From: Humisphaera borealis
GTDB lineage: Bacteria > Planctomycetota > Phycisphaerae > Tepidisphaerales > Tepidisphaeraceae
DNA length: 64,000 bases
Assembly (NCBI RefSeq): GCF_015169395.1
Contig: NZ_CP063458.1
Coordinates: 5,022,001 to 5,086,000 of the forward strand
Direction of reading: 5' to 3'
Shown one piece after another: positions 17,721 through 27,200 of this stretch. The notes beneath the pieces are model-generated. The model was not told where the DNA came from. It worked only from the letters and a program-made list of their open reading frames with translations, and ran no database searches. The position numbers were made by a program, and so were the translations under genes. Within the stretch, counting starts at the first letter, position 1, and each line of letters starts with the position of its first letter.

Positions 17721-19775
17721 ATGTCGACAGCACAAAACGCCAACCCCACGACTTCCGACGGAACCGGACTGATTGCCCACGATCCGTGGCTCGAACCCTA
17801 TCGCGATCGCCTGCGGGATCGCTACAGCCATTACACGTACATTGCGGGAAAGATCGCCGAGGCGGGCGGGCTGCTCGGGCAGGTCAGCCAGGGACATCAT
17901 TACTTCGGTTTGAACCGCGGCGAGAAGGACGGCGTCGCCGGGGTCTGGTACAGGGAATGGGCGCCGGCGGCATACGCGCTGTTCCTTACCGGGGATTTCA
18001 ACGGGTGGGACCGGCGGTCGCATCCGCTGGCCCGCGACGAGTTCGGTACCTGGGCGATCTTCCTTCCCGATTCCACCTACGCCGAACGCCTTGTTCATAC
18101 CGGCCTGCTGAAAGTGCATGTCGTTTCGCAGACGGGCCCGATGGACCGCATTCCGGCGTACATTCGCCGGGTTGTGCAGGACCCACAGACGCATGGCTTT
18201 ATCGGCCAATACTGGAATCCGCCCGCCGCTTACGCCTGGCAGTACGAATCGCCTAAGCCACACGGCGGTTTACGCATTTACGAAGCCCATGTGGGCATGG
18301 CCACGGAAGAGCATCGGGTCGGCACGTACGACGAGTTCACCGCCAACATCCTGCCGCGGGTAAAGAGGCTCGGTTACAACGCGATCCAGCTCATGGCGGT
18401 GATGGAGCATCCGTACTACGGATCGTTCGGCTATCACGTCAGCAACTTCTTCGCCGTCTCCAGCCGGTGCGGGACACCGGAGGAACTCAAACGCCTGATC
18501 GATACGGCTCACGGGATGGGCATCCGCGTTCTGCTGGACGTCGTTCACAGCCATTCGGTCAAGAACACGAACGAGGGGCTCAGCCAGTTCGACGGCACCG
18601 ACTACCACTACTTTCACGCCGGCCCGCGCGGGCAGCACATCGCCTGGGATTCACTGCTGTTCGACTACCGCAAGTTCGAGGTTCAGCGGTTTCTGTTGAG
18701 CAACCTGAGGTATTGGCTGGAAGAGTTCCGTTTCGACGGCTTCCGCTTCGACGGCGTCACCAGCATGCTCTACCTGGACCACGGGCTCGGACGTCCGTTC
18801 AACGGCTACGAGGATTACTTCGGCGGAAACGTGGACTGGGACGCGGTCGTTTACCTTCAACTGGCAAACGAGCTGGTGCATCAGCTCAAGCCCGATGCAG
18901 TCACGATCGCCGAAGATGTTTCCGGCATGGCCGGCATGGGGCGGCCGGTATCCGAAGGCGGGCTGGGTTTCGATTACCGGCTGGCGATGGGCATCCCCGA
19001 CAACTGGATCAAGGTGCTGAAGGAGAAGAAGGACGAAGAGTGGGATTTGCGCGGCATCTACCACACGCTGACCGACCGCCGACACGCCGAAAAGCACGTG
19101 GCCTATGTCGAAAGCCACGACCAGGCGCTGGTGGGCGACAAGACGCTCGCGTTTCAGCTCATGGACCAGGAAATGTACTGGAACATGAGCAAGTTCAATC
19201 AGAGCCTGGTCGTCGATCGCGGCATCGCGCTGCACAAGATGATCCGGCTGATTACGTTTTCACTGGGCGGCGAGGCTTACCTGACGTTTATGGGCAACGA
19301 GTTCGGGCATCCCGAGTGGGTCGACTTCCCCCGCGAAGGCAACGGTTACTCCTACCAGTATGCCCGGCGTCAGTGGAGCCTGTCGGCGCGGGACGATCTG
19401 CGTTACGCCGGTCTTGAGCTGTTCGACAAGGAAATGCTGGCACTGGACGAGAACTGGAACCTGCTCAACGATCCGTTCATCGAGCAGCTGGATGTGCGCG
19501 AAGATTACCGCTTGCTGGTCTACCGTCGCGGGCCCTTGGTTTTCGTCTTTAACTTCCACGCGACCGAGTCCTACACCGATCTACGCATACCTGTCCCCGA
19601 CCCTGTGGACTACCGGCTTGTTCTGGATACCGACGAAAGTCGATTCGGCGGCTTTGGCCGGGTGGCGGCGGATGTGACCTACTACAAGCAGGACATCCCG
19701 TTGTATACCCGCGATCAGAGCATTCAGATCTACATTCCGGCCAGGACAGCACAGGTGTTGGCCCCCAAGCGCTGA
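17721..19775 (+). CDS. glgB: 1,4-alpha-glucan branching enzyme (GH13, eukaryotic-like type)
   Basis: The 684-residue enzyme forms alpha-1,6 branches in glycogen. An N-terminal CBM48-type domain (about 60-165; YREWAPAAYALFLTGDFNGW) precedes the GH13 barrel. The catalytic residues are visible: nucleophile Asp344 in GFRFDGVTSM, acid/base Glu398 in TIAEDVSG, and the transition-state Asp467 in YVESHDQALVGDKT. The latter phrase and FDGVTSMLY are characteristic of the GH13_8 (eukaryotic-type) branching enzymes also found in some bacteria, rather than the usual GlgB of GH13_9. No other glycogen gene is next to it. The IS lies 69 bp upstream, so its native promoter context may have been altered. No Shine-Dalgarno is evident. 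Confidence 0.94.
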   Translation: MSTAQNANPTTSDGTGLIAHDPWLEPYRDRLRDRYSHYTYIAGKIAEAGGLLGQVSQGHHYFGLNRGEKDGVAGVWYREWAPAAYALFLTGDFNGWDRRSHPLARDEFGTWAIFLPDSTYAERLVHTGLLKVHVVSQTGPMDRIPAYIRRVVQDPQTHGFIGQYWNPPAAYAWQYESPKPHGGLRIYEAHVGMATEEHRVGTYDEFTANILPRVKRLGYNAIQLMAVMEHPYYGSFGYHVSNFFAVSSRCGTPEELKRLIDTAHGMGIRVLLDVVHSHSVKNTNEGLSQFDGTDYHYFHAGPRGQHIAWDSLLFDYRKFEVQRFLLSNLRYWLEEFRFDGFRFDGVTSMLYLDHGLGRPFNGYEDYFGGNVDWDAVVYLQLANELVHQLKPDAVTIAEDVSGMAGMGRPVSEGGLGFDYRLAMGIPDNWIKVLKEKKDEEWDLRGIYHTLTDRRHAEKHVAYVESHDQALVGDKTLAFQLMDQEMYWNMSKFNQSLVVDRGIALHKMIRLITFSLGGEAYLTFMGNEFGHPEWVDFPREGNGYSYQYARRQWSLSARDDLRYAGLELFDKEMLALDENWNLLNDPFIEQLDVREDYRLLVYRRGPLVFVFNFHATESYTDLRIPVPDPVDYRLVLDTDESRFGGFGRVAADVTYYKQDIPLYTRDQSIQIYIPARTAQVLAPKR

Positions 19776-19850
19776 GCATGGCCGTATCCCTTAGCACGCA
19801 GGGCAAAAATCAGGGTTAACCGGCTGACGAAGTCAGGATAAGACAACGAA

Positions 19851-19871
19851 AAGGGGATTCCATTTCCCCTT
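19851..19871 (+). terminator. Hairpin after glgB
   Basis: AAGGGGA and TCCCCTT form a 7-bp stem with a 7-nt loop, 75 bp after the glgB stop. The A/T pairs at its base give weak terminator character, with no long T-run. Confidence 0.4.
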
Positions 19872-19919
19872 ACTCAACCCTGCGCACTCGACGGCGGATT
19901 CGAGGAAAGGAAAGCGTTC

Positions 19920-20357
19920 ATGCGGTTCATGATTCTCGTCAAGGCGACCAAAGATTCCGAGGCCGGCGTCATGCCGGATACCCAACTCATGGCTGAGATG
20001 GGCAGGTTTAACGAAGAACTGGTCAGCGCCGGTATCATGCAGGCCGGCGAAGGATTGCACCCAACCTCGAAGGGCGCCCGCGTACGGTTCTCGGGGAAGA
20101 ATCGTTCGGTTATTCACGGGCCCTTTGCCGAAACCAATGAGCTGGTCGCAGGCTTCTGGATCTGGAAGTGCAAGTCGCTGGCCGAGGCGATCGAGTGGGT
20201 CAAGCGATGTCCGAACCCCATGCTCGTGGATTCGGAGATTGAAATCCGACAGGTCTTTGAAGCCGAGGATTTCGGCGACGCGCTCACACCCGAGCTGCGC
20301 GAACAGGAGGACCGACTTCGCGCCGCGACGGCTTCCGGGCAGCCGCAAGCAGAGTGA
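19920..20357 (+). CDS. YCII-related (DGPF domain) protein
   Basis: This 145-residue protein shows the YCII/DGPF pattern: MRFMILVKATKDSEAG at the start, LHPTSKGARVRF, then IHGPFAETNELVAGFWIWKC and IEWVKRCP. Such proteins are small ferredoxin-fold dimers of uncertain function, often linked to extracytoplasmic-function sigma factor genes; none is adjacent here. GGAAAGG lies upstream of the ATG. Its stop is 3 bp from the stop of the convergent caspase-like gene, so no room remains for separate terminators. Confidence 0.85.
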   Translation: MRFMILVKATKDSEAGVMPDTQLMAEMGRFNEELVSAGIMQAGEGLHPTSKGARVRFSGKNRSVIHGPFAETNELVAGFWIWKCKSLAEAIEWVKRCPNPMLVDSEIEIRQVFEAEDFGDALTPELREQEDRLRAATASGQPQAE

Positions 20358-20360
20358 CCG

Positions 20361-21449
20361 CTACTCCTGCCGTGAAGGCCGGGTCGTGGCCGAGGCATAT
20401 ACCCTGGCCAACTCGAGCAGCATCGGTTCGAGCTGCGCGTAGTACGCCGCCTCTGGGATCGTCGGTTTGCGGTCGCGAAGGCCCTGAATCTGCAGCTCAA
20501 GCTCGTTGCGACGGGCCCGCGTCTCGACCGGCATGGAGCGTTCTGCCGGGCTCTCCACCAGGTGCCACTGATGCGCCCGGTGGCCGTCGACCGTCGACCC
20601 GGCTTTGGCGGATTTGGTGGCGCGGATGCCGTCGAACCAGTTTGCCGGCGTTCCCAGGGCGTCGCCGTTGTCGTCGAGCAGGGCGTGCTCGGTCGAGAGC
20701 CGGCCGGCTTCCTTATAGAACGCCTCGGTTCGGGTCGACGCAGCGATGTACGCTTCCAGCAGTGAGGTCTGACCGTCTCTGTCGAGATCGGCCGTTGGGT
20801 CGGCGACCGCGGTGGAGAGGTAGTCGCCGAAGCGAGCATACTGCTGCTCCTGGCCGCTGCGGGTGGCGACGATGATGATGCGGTTGATGCCCGACAGCCG
20901 GTTGAGAAACGGCGCGCTCGCGGAGGTGCAATCGATGACCGCCAGCGGGCGGCGAGCCGGCTTCAGCCAGGCGGCCAATTCCTGATCCGACACATCCGTC
21001 CCGCGAAGATTCAACTTGGCTTCGCGTCCGTCGAACGTGCCGTGGCCGATCAGGACAAGCCAGAGGGGCTGCAGGTTGGAGGGCTGTGTCGCCGGAAGAT
21101 CGGCCGGGCGGGTCGATGGGCTCGATGTCGATGGGCCCGATGTGGGGCCGGTCGTCGGCTGGGTGGATGGTGCCGTGCCAACCTCGGCGGCAAAAACTTG
21201 TCGCAGCTTGTCACGGTCTTCGATTTCCGTTTTTGAGTCGCGGTCTGCCTTGGTTCCATCCCGTCCGATCACGATCACATTCGCACCGCCGGTATTGGCA
21301 GCGGCAATCCAGCGGTCGGCCCACTTCGCGAACTCCGAGCCGTACTCTGGCGCGCCTTCGGCACCAACAACGACTATCACCGTCGGCCGATCGGCGGCGA
21401 ACGATGGCCATGTGGCGGCGAGGACGAGAGTGAGCAGGAAAATGCGCAT
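20361..21449 (-). CDS. Secreted caspase/C13-like protein, last gene of the MoxR operon
   Basis: The 362-residue protein has a signal peptide (about 1-19) and then a clan CD-like fold: RPTVIVVVGAEG near 21, a Thr/Ser/Pro linker (about 91-125), then WLVLIGHGTFDG with His136 and PLAVIDCTSASAPFL with Cys174. A His-Gly after a hydrophobic strand, and a Cys after a second strand, is the dyad arrangement of caspases, legumains and gingipain-like peptidases. The C-terminal 120 residues are helical. It is last in the eight-gene minus operon and would act in the periplasm. Homology to C13/caspase folds is inferred from the dyad pattern only. Protease activity is not shown, and the position of the Ser-rich CTSAS motif is a little different from the usual D-x-C. 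Confidence 0.55.
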   Translation of the reverse strand: MRIFLLTLVLAATWPSFAADRPTVIVVVGAEGAPEYGSEFAKWADRWIAAANTGGANVIVIGRDGTKADRDSKTEIEDRDKLRQVFAAEVGTAPSTQPTTGPTSGPSTSSPSTRPADLPATQPSNLQPLWLVLIGHGTFDGREAKLNLRGTDVSDQELAAWLKPARRPLAVIDCTSASAPFLNRLSGINRIIIVATRSGQEQQYARFGDYLSTAVADPTADLDRDGQTSLLEAYIAASTRTEAFYKEAGRLSTEHALLDDNGDALGTPANWFDGIRATKSAKAGSTVDGHRAHQWHLVESPAERSMPVETRARRNELELQIQGLRDRKPTIPEAAYYAQLEPMLLELARVYASATTRPSRQE

Positions 21450-21497
21450 ATCGTGTCAGGCTGCTGGACCGTGATTCGAGTCCGAACGACGACGTCA

Positions 21498-21631
21498 GTG
21501 ACACGGGCTTCCAGCCCGTGCGGGGGAACGTAGTGGCCGTGCCCGTTTTCGCGCGCCATCTGTACAAGAATAACTGCGCGAATGACTTCGCTACTACAGC
21601 ATCGCACGCACGGGCTGGAAGCCCGTGTCAC
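21498..21631. repeat. Inverted pair of ACGGGCTTCCAGCCCGT hairpins, copy 1
   Basis: Arms at 21498-21521 and 21608-21631 are inverted copies, each with the self-complementary core ACGGGCTTCCAGCCCGT (7-bp stem, 3-nt loop) and an outer GTGAC. The right arm ends 3 bp from the stop codon of the VWA/GATase gene. The 86-bp spacer is unique. Confidence 0.9.
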
Positions 21632-21634
21632 TGA

Positions 21635-24052
21635 TTACGGCAATCCTCTCATCCGCCGAAGGCCCCATTCCGCCGTCAGCAGGAGGATGGCGAGTGCAAA
21701 AACCCACGGCGTATGCCAGATGGGCATGATGTAGGGGTCGGTGACCTGTGCTTTCTTCGTCGGCAGGTCTGCGACGAACTTGTCGAGGTCGCCGGGATCG
21801 ACGATCTGCCCGCCGGTCGCGGTCGCCAGTCGCTGCAGCAGTTCCCGGTTGGGCTTCAGGTTGGCGAACTCGTCGGCGGCGGGATCGCTCGTCCAGCCGA
21901 TGGCGGCCTGGCCGACGTCGCTGCCGTCGGCGGCGCGAGCGGTTGCAACGGCTCGAAACGCACCGGCCATGCGAGGAACATAGGTCGCCTGGTACTGCCC
22001 GGACTTGCGGTCGCTTGCCTCGGCCGGCAGTTCTAGCGTCGAGCCGTCGGGCGTCGTGATGCGAATGCTGACGGCGGCGTTGTCGAGCGGGGCGTACGCC
22101 GGATCGCGCACCTGTGCCGATAGCTGCAGCGAGCCTTCCACCGCGGCATCGGGGTCCTGCCTGGGAGTGGCGGTCAGCTCGACGCGCTTGGGCACATCGC
22201 CGACCAGCCAGCGGATCGTCTGCCGCCAGGAACGCTCCAGATCGCTCTCGCTGTCGGCCGGCCGTTTGAGGCCCCAGCGCCACAGGTCGCCGATGAGCAG
22301 TGCCCCGACCCGGCCGGCACCAAACCGCTGTTCGACCAGCGCCGGCACCGGCGTACCATCTTCCGTCGCGACGCGGGCCAGGACCGTTGCCCCGGGCTTG
22401 ATGCCGCGCACCTGGTTCAGCGCCAGGAACGGCGGCATCTCGGCGACGCGCTTGTTCTCCGTCCGCTCGTCGGGCCGCATCCGCACCCACGGCTCCAGCC
22501 AGCCTTCACGCGTCAGCGACAGCCGGAACTTCGCTCCGGCAGGATTCGCCGGCACTTCGTCGGCGTAGACCGGCAGGATGTCACCCAGCGGCGAGCGGTC
22601 GTACTTGCCGTTTTTGAACGTCTCCTGACCGCCCAGCATCAGCAGGCCGCCGCCGCGCTGGCGGACGAACTCTTTGATCAGTTGCAGCTGGTCCTGCGTG
22701 AAGAACTCGGACTCGAGGTCGTCGATGATGATCGCGTGGTACTGGTTGAGCACGTCGGCGGTCATCGGGAATCCGCCGCGAAGCTCTTCCTCGTCTTTCG
22801 TGCCCAGGCGAATCATCACGGGTTTGTCGTACTGCTCGACCTGGTTCTTGTTCTCGGGATCGAAACCGCGGAACAGCGGATTAAACCCTTCCCCCTTGCG
22901 GCCGATGAACGCGAACTTCGGCTCGCGCTTGGCGATCCGCAGCAGTCCGACGAGCTGCACCTGGGTGTCTTCCGCCAGGCCGCGCGACAGGAACTTGTAT
23001 TCCCAGTTCGGCCGACCGCACACATACAGCACGCGGTAGGGGCCCTGGCCGCGGTCGATCGCCACCATGCGGGCGTTGTTGGCGGTGGTCGCTTCGCGCG
23101 TTTTGTCCGGCGTATCGAATTGTGCGAGTTCGTCCTCGGCCGCGGCGCGAACGCGATAGAACGACACGCCGACCTGCTCGGGCTTGAGCTTGAAGCGCGC
23201 GACCGGCGGTTGATCGGGATTGTCGATCTTCAGTTGCTGCGTTTCGCGAACCGTGCCCTGCTCATCGAGCAACTGCACGGCGACGGTTCGGCCCTTGTAG
23301 CCGGTGACGGCAAGCCGTGCCGCGAGCGTGACCGGCGTGTCTTCGAAATTGGTTTGTGTAACGGCAACCTCGGCAACGCTCACGTCTTCCGCCGGGGCGT
23401 CGTCGGCGGCGAGGACGGGGTAGATCGGCGGAAGCTTCCCCGCACCGCCGTTGGCCGCGGCGTGACGGGCGAGAAGCTTTTCGATCGTCGCGACATCCGT
23501 CGCGCCGCCGTCGGTCATCAGCAGGACACCGGCGAGCGGCTGACCGACAAACCTGCGGTCCAGGCGGTCGAGCGCGGCCCCGAGGTTTGAGGCCCGGCCG
23601 TCGAAGGCGACCTTCTCGTCGTCGCCGAGCGATTTGACCTGTGTATCAAAGGCGTACGAGCGGACGTCAAAATCGCGGCGAAGCTGCTGGAGCCAGGGTG
23701 TATTTCGATCGGCCAGGGCCAGGATCGGCTTGCCGCGAGACGCTTCGCCGGCCTTGTCGCGGAGCGTCATGCTCTGGCTGTTGTCGGCAAGCAAGGCGAA
23801 AACGTTCGCCCCCGGTCGGGCCCGGGTGCCGCTGAAGAGGGGTTCGAGAAGGCAGATGACCAGCAGCGTGATGCCGAGGATTTTGAGCGTCAGCGCGAAC
23901 GCCTTGACGCCGGGGCTTACGGATGATCGCCAGTAACTCCACGCGACGGCGGCGATCAGCAGCAGGCTGATGCCGATCACGATCGGCAGCCAATCGGGGG
24001 CACCGAAGACGATGGTGGCAAGTTGTGAAGGACGAGTAGGGGTCAACTGCAT
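21635..24052 (-). CDS. Membrane-anchored VWA and glutamine-amidotransferase-like protein
   Basis: From the ATG at 24050-24052 the protein has 805 residues; a TTG 27 bp upstream is the only longer start. Two hydrophobic helices (about 21-43 and 52-73) are followed by a VWA-like domain with the metal-site motif DNSQS at 90-94 and LLMTDGGATD. After a beta-sandwich linker comes a class I amidotransferase-like domain (YHAIIIDDLESEFFTQDQLQ, then VRQRGGGLLMLGGQETF). A second beta-rich region and a C-terminal helix (WVFALAILLLTAEWGL) finish it. This architecture is typical of planctomycete MoxR operons. The nucleophile Cys of true amidotransferases is absent, so this domain is probably non-catalytic. 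Confidence 0.85.
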   Translation of the reverse strand: MQLTPTRPSQLATIVFGAPDWLPIVIGISLLLIAAVAWSYWRSSVSPGVKAFALTLKILGITLLVICLLEPLFSGTRARPGANVFALLADNSQSMTLRDKAGEASRGKPILALADRNTPWLQQLRRDFDVRSYAFDTQVKSLGDDEKVAFDGRASNLGAALDRLDRRFVGQPLAGVLLMTDGGATDVATIEKLLARHAAANGGAGKLPPIYPVLAADDAPAEDVSVAEVAVTQTNFEDTPVTLAARLAVTGYKGRTVAVQLLDEQGTVRETQQLKIDNPDQPPVARFKLKPEQVGVSFYRVRAAAEDELAQFDTPDKTREATTANNARMVAIDRGQGPYRVLYVCGRPNWEYKFLSRGLAEDTQVQLVGLLRIAKREPKFAFIGRKGEGFNPLFRGFDPENKNQVEQYDKPVMIRLGTKDEEELRGGFPMTADVLNQYHAIIIDDLESEFFTQDQLQLIKEFVRQRGGGLLMLGGQETFKNGKYDRSPLGDILPVYADEVPANPAGAKFRLSLTREGWLEPWVRMRPDERTENKRVAEMPPFLALNQVRGIKPGATVLARVATEDGTPVPALVEQRFGAGRVGALLIGDLWRWGLKRPADSESDLERSWRQTIRWLVGDVPKRVELTATPRQDPDAAVEGSLQLSAQVRDPAYAPLDNAAVSIRITTPDGSTLELPAEASDRKSGQYQATYVPRMAGAFRAVATARAADGSDVGQAAIGWTSDPAADEFANLKPNRELLQRLATATGGQIVDPGDLDKFVADLPTKKAQVTDPYIMPIWHTPWVFALAILLLTAEWGLRRMRGLP

Positions 24053-24094
24053 GCGTTGTCTCGGCCGCCAGTTCGTCAATGCGTTGCGTCATTC

Positions 24095-24193
24095 GTGACA
24101 CGGGCTTCCAGCCCGTGCATGACGCGTTGTAGTTCGGGCTGCTATCGTTTTGCTACTCCGGCGCATCTTGCACGGGCTGGAAGCCCGTGTCAC
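24095..24193. repeat. Inverted pair of ACGGGCTTCCAGCCCGT hairpins, copy 2
   Basis: Arms at 24095-24118 and 24171-24193 match those at 21498-21631, with an unrelated 52-bp spacer. They fill the gap between the DUF4175-like gene and the VWA/GATase gene. Confidence 0.9.
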
Positions 24194-24222
24194 TGACTTT
24201 GCCGCCGGGACTGATCGCACTA

Positions 24223-27200
24223 TCACTTCCCCGCACCGAGCCGTTCGTAGTACTTGCGAACCTGCTCGGCAAACTCGGGCGGTACGGGCTCGCGGTCGAT
24301 GGGTACCAGGGCCTCGCCGCCCTGTCGGCGGAGCAGCTCTTCGGTGATTGCTTTGCGTAGTTCCGCCAGGGGCAGGCCGATCTCGTTGCGGACCAGATCC
24401 CAATTCGGTTCTTTCGAATGGCGGTCGACTTCAGCGCGGACGGCCTTGGCCCGCTCGCGAATCCGGGCGGCTTCGGCGCGGAGGCGGGGGTCGGAAACCA
24501 TCTCTTCGACGTCGCGCAGGCGGTCGGCCCATTCGCGGAAACCTTCGCCGGTGAGGGGGCCGGCCTGCCGCCCTTCGTCCGAAGGCGCGCCCGGGCCGCG
24601 ATCGGCGACTTCGGCGGGATTGGCCTGGTCGTTGGTGTTCCCGCCGCGAAGTCCGGGCTGACGCTGTCCGGGCTGCCTTCCCTGACCGGGCTGGCCTTGC
24701 TGTTGAGCCTGGGCTTGTCCCGGCGGATTGCCCTGCCCCGGCTGGCCGGGTTGCTCGCCCGCTTGCTGGCCTTGCCCAGGTTGCTGACCCGGCTGCTGAC
24801 CTTGTTGTCCGGGCTGTTGACCCTGTCCGGGCTGAGCACCGGGCTGTTGACCGGCATTAGCCATCTGCGGCTGACCTTGTTGCCCCGGCTGTCCTTGTCT
24901 TGGCGTCTGGCCCTGCTGCTGGCCTTGCGGCGGATTCTGGCCCGGCTGCGGATTGCCTTGGGCAACCGCCGGTTCTCCGGCGGGGCGGGTTGTGCCACCG
25001 CGCGGCTGCCGCTCACCGGGTTGCTGGCCGTTGGGCTGCTCTCCAGTGGCCTGCGGAGCTTCGCCGGGCCGTGTCGTTGGTCCGCCGCGGGGATTGCGAC
25101 CACCGTCGGCGAGTTGGCGTTCGTCGCCGGCGGGGCGGGTTGACGGATTACCGCGGCCGTTGCTGCGATCGGCGAGCGCAGGCCGCGTGGCCGGGGCGGC
25201 GGCCGGCGGCTGTCCGTTTCGGCCCATCTCGCGATCCAACTGCTGCGCCAGCGCATCGACTTCGGCCCGGGCGCGACGCAGGGCCTCGTCCTCGTCGCCG
25301 AGCACACCCTTGGCGGCCTTCTCGACGCCTTCACGGAGCTTCGTCACGCTCTTAGCCGCCTCTTCGCCGGCCTGCTGAGCTTCGCCGACGAAGCCACGAT
25401 CGACCAGACGGCGGGCGGCATCGATCGCCTCGTCCGCACGCTCCTGGCGGACGTTGCGGACGGTGTCGTACAACTGCTTGGACAGCAGCGGCTCCGTAGC
25501 CTCGGCCTTCTCGATCGTCTGCCGCATGTTCTCGAGCAGACTCTCAAGTTTCTGTCGCTGCTGCTCGAGATCCTGGGCGATGCGTTCGCGGTTCGGCGTC
25601 TTCCCTTCACCGGCCCGGAGCGACGGGCGCTGCGGGCGATTCTGGCCGGGCGAGTTTTGGCCGGGTGCGTTTTGACCGGTCTGTGCATTGGGTTCGCCGG
25701 AGGGATCACCCGGCTGAGGCTGTTCACCGGGCTGACCGGCGTTGGCTTGGGCATCGCCCGGTTGACCTGCCGGCTGGCCGAGCCGCTGCTGACCGCCTCT
25801 TGGCTGCCCGGCGCGTGCCTGACCGGATTGAGCCTGTCCCGACTGACCTTGCCCCGACTGGCCCTGACCGGACTGGCCTTGTCCTGCCCGACCTTGTCCC
25901 GGCTGTCCAGCCTGCGCCTCTCCCTGCTGGGGCTGGCCTTGCGGCGATCCATCTTGTGGCTCACCCGCACCCGGCTGCTGACCGGCCTGCGGCTGCTGCC
26001 CTTGTTGCTGCCCTGGCTGCCGTTGACCTGCGCTGGCCTGTGGCTGCTGGCCGGGTTGGTTTGGCTGTTGCTGTTGACGCTGCGGCCGGGGCTGGCCGTT
26101 CATTTCGGCCAATTGGTCCGACAATTCCTGCTGCTTCTGGTCGAGTTGCCGGGCTTCCTGCCGCATGTTCTCTACGGCTTCGCCGAACTGGCCGGCGGCC
26201 TGACGGCGGAACTCTTCCTTCATCTGGTTGAGCTTCTGCTCGGCACGCGCGCCGGCGGCCGATGCCTCCTGCGTCTTGTTCTGCTCGAGCGCCTCGGCGG
26301 CTTTGCGGACGTCTTCGCGCGTTTTGTCGAGCTGATCCTTCGCCTCGGCCATCCGCTCCTGATTCTCCGGCTGTTCCATCCGGTCACGCAGCTGATCGGT
26401 GTCCTGAAGCATCTCGCGCTGCTGGTCGCGCAGGCGGGCGAGCTGCCGTTTGATCTCTTCCTTCTTCGCTTCTTCCTTCGCCGCGTCGAGCGCCGACTGC
26501 AGTTCCTTCATCTGTTTGTTGAGGTCTTCCTGCCGCTGAGCCAACTCGCGCAATCGGCTGAGGACCTGCCGCGTCTCGCGCGCCTGGGCCTCCTGCTGTT
26601 GTTGCTGGGCCTGCTGCTGCGCGGTGCGCTGCTGCTCGTAGCGGTTCTGTTCCTGGTCGAGCTTGAGCTGGTCCAACTGCCGCTGCTTACGGCTGCTGGC
26701 ACTGGACTGCGACGGCTGACCCTTCTGCTTGCTGTTCTTGCGGACGACTTCGTGCTCGCGGGCACGGAGCTTGAGTAGATCCTGGTACGCCGCCTGCTCG
26801 GCCGACAGTGCGTTGGGCAGACGATCCACGGCCGGCCCGCCGGCGGCGGAAGTCAGCTCGCTGACGGCATTGTCCATGTGCTTCAGGGCGCTGGCGAGGA
26901 AGCTCTTGCTCCGCTCGTCGGTCAGCTTCTCGGCCATCCCGGCGGTCTTTTCCTTCAACTCCGCCTGCGACTCGGCGATCAGCTTGACGTCAGGCACAAA
27001 CTGCGGCGTCGGGTCCTTGGCGATCTCGCGACGCATCACCTTCCACGTCGCGGCGATGATCTCCTTCTGCTTCTCGGCGTTCTCCTCGGCCTGCTGCGCG
27101 TTCTGGCTGGCCTGCTTCTGTTGCTCTTCCTGGGGTTCCTCGCTGGGCTGTTCCCCCTGACGGAAGATCTCTTCGAACGGCCGAACCTCGGCAAAGAACA

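Noticed and set aside
25657-26778. A 373-residue plus-strand Leu-rich frame
   Set aside because: It is the antisense of the Gln-rich part of the DUF4175-like gene; CAG codons read as CTG produce Leu-rich shadows.
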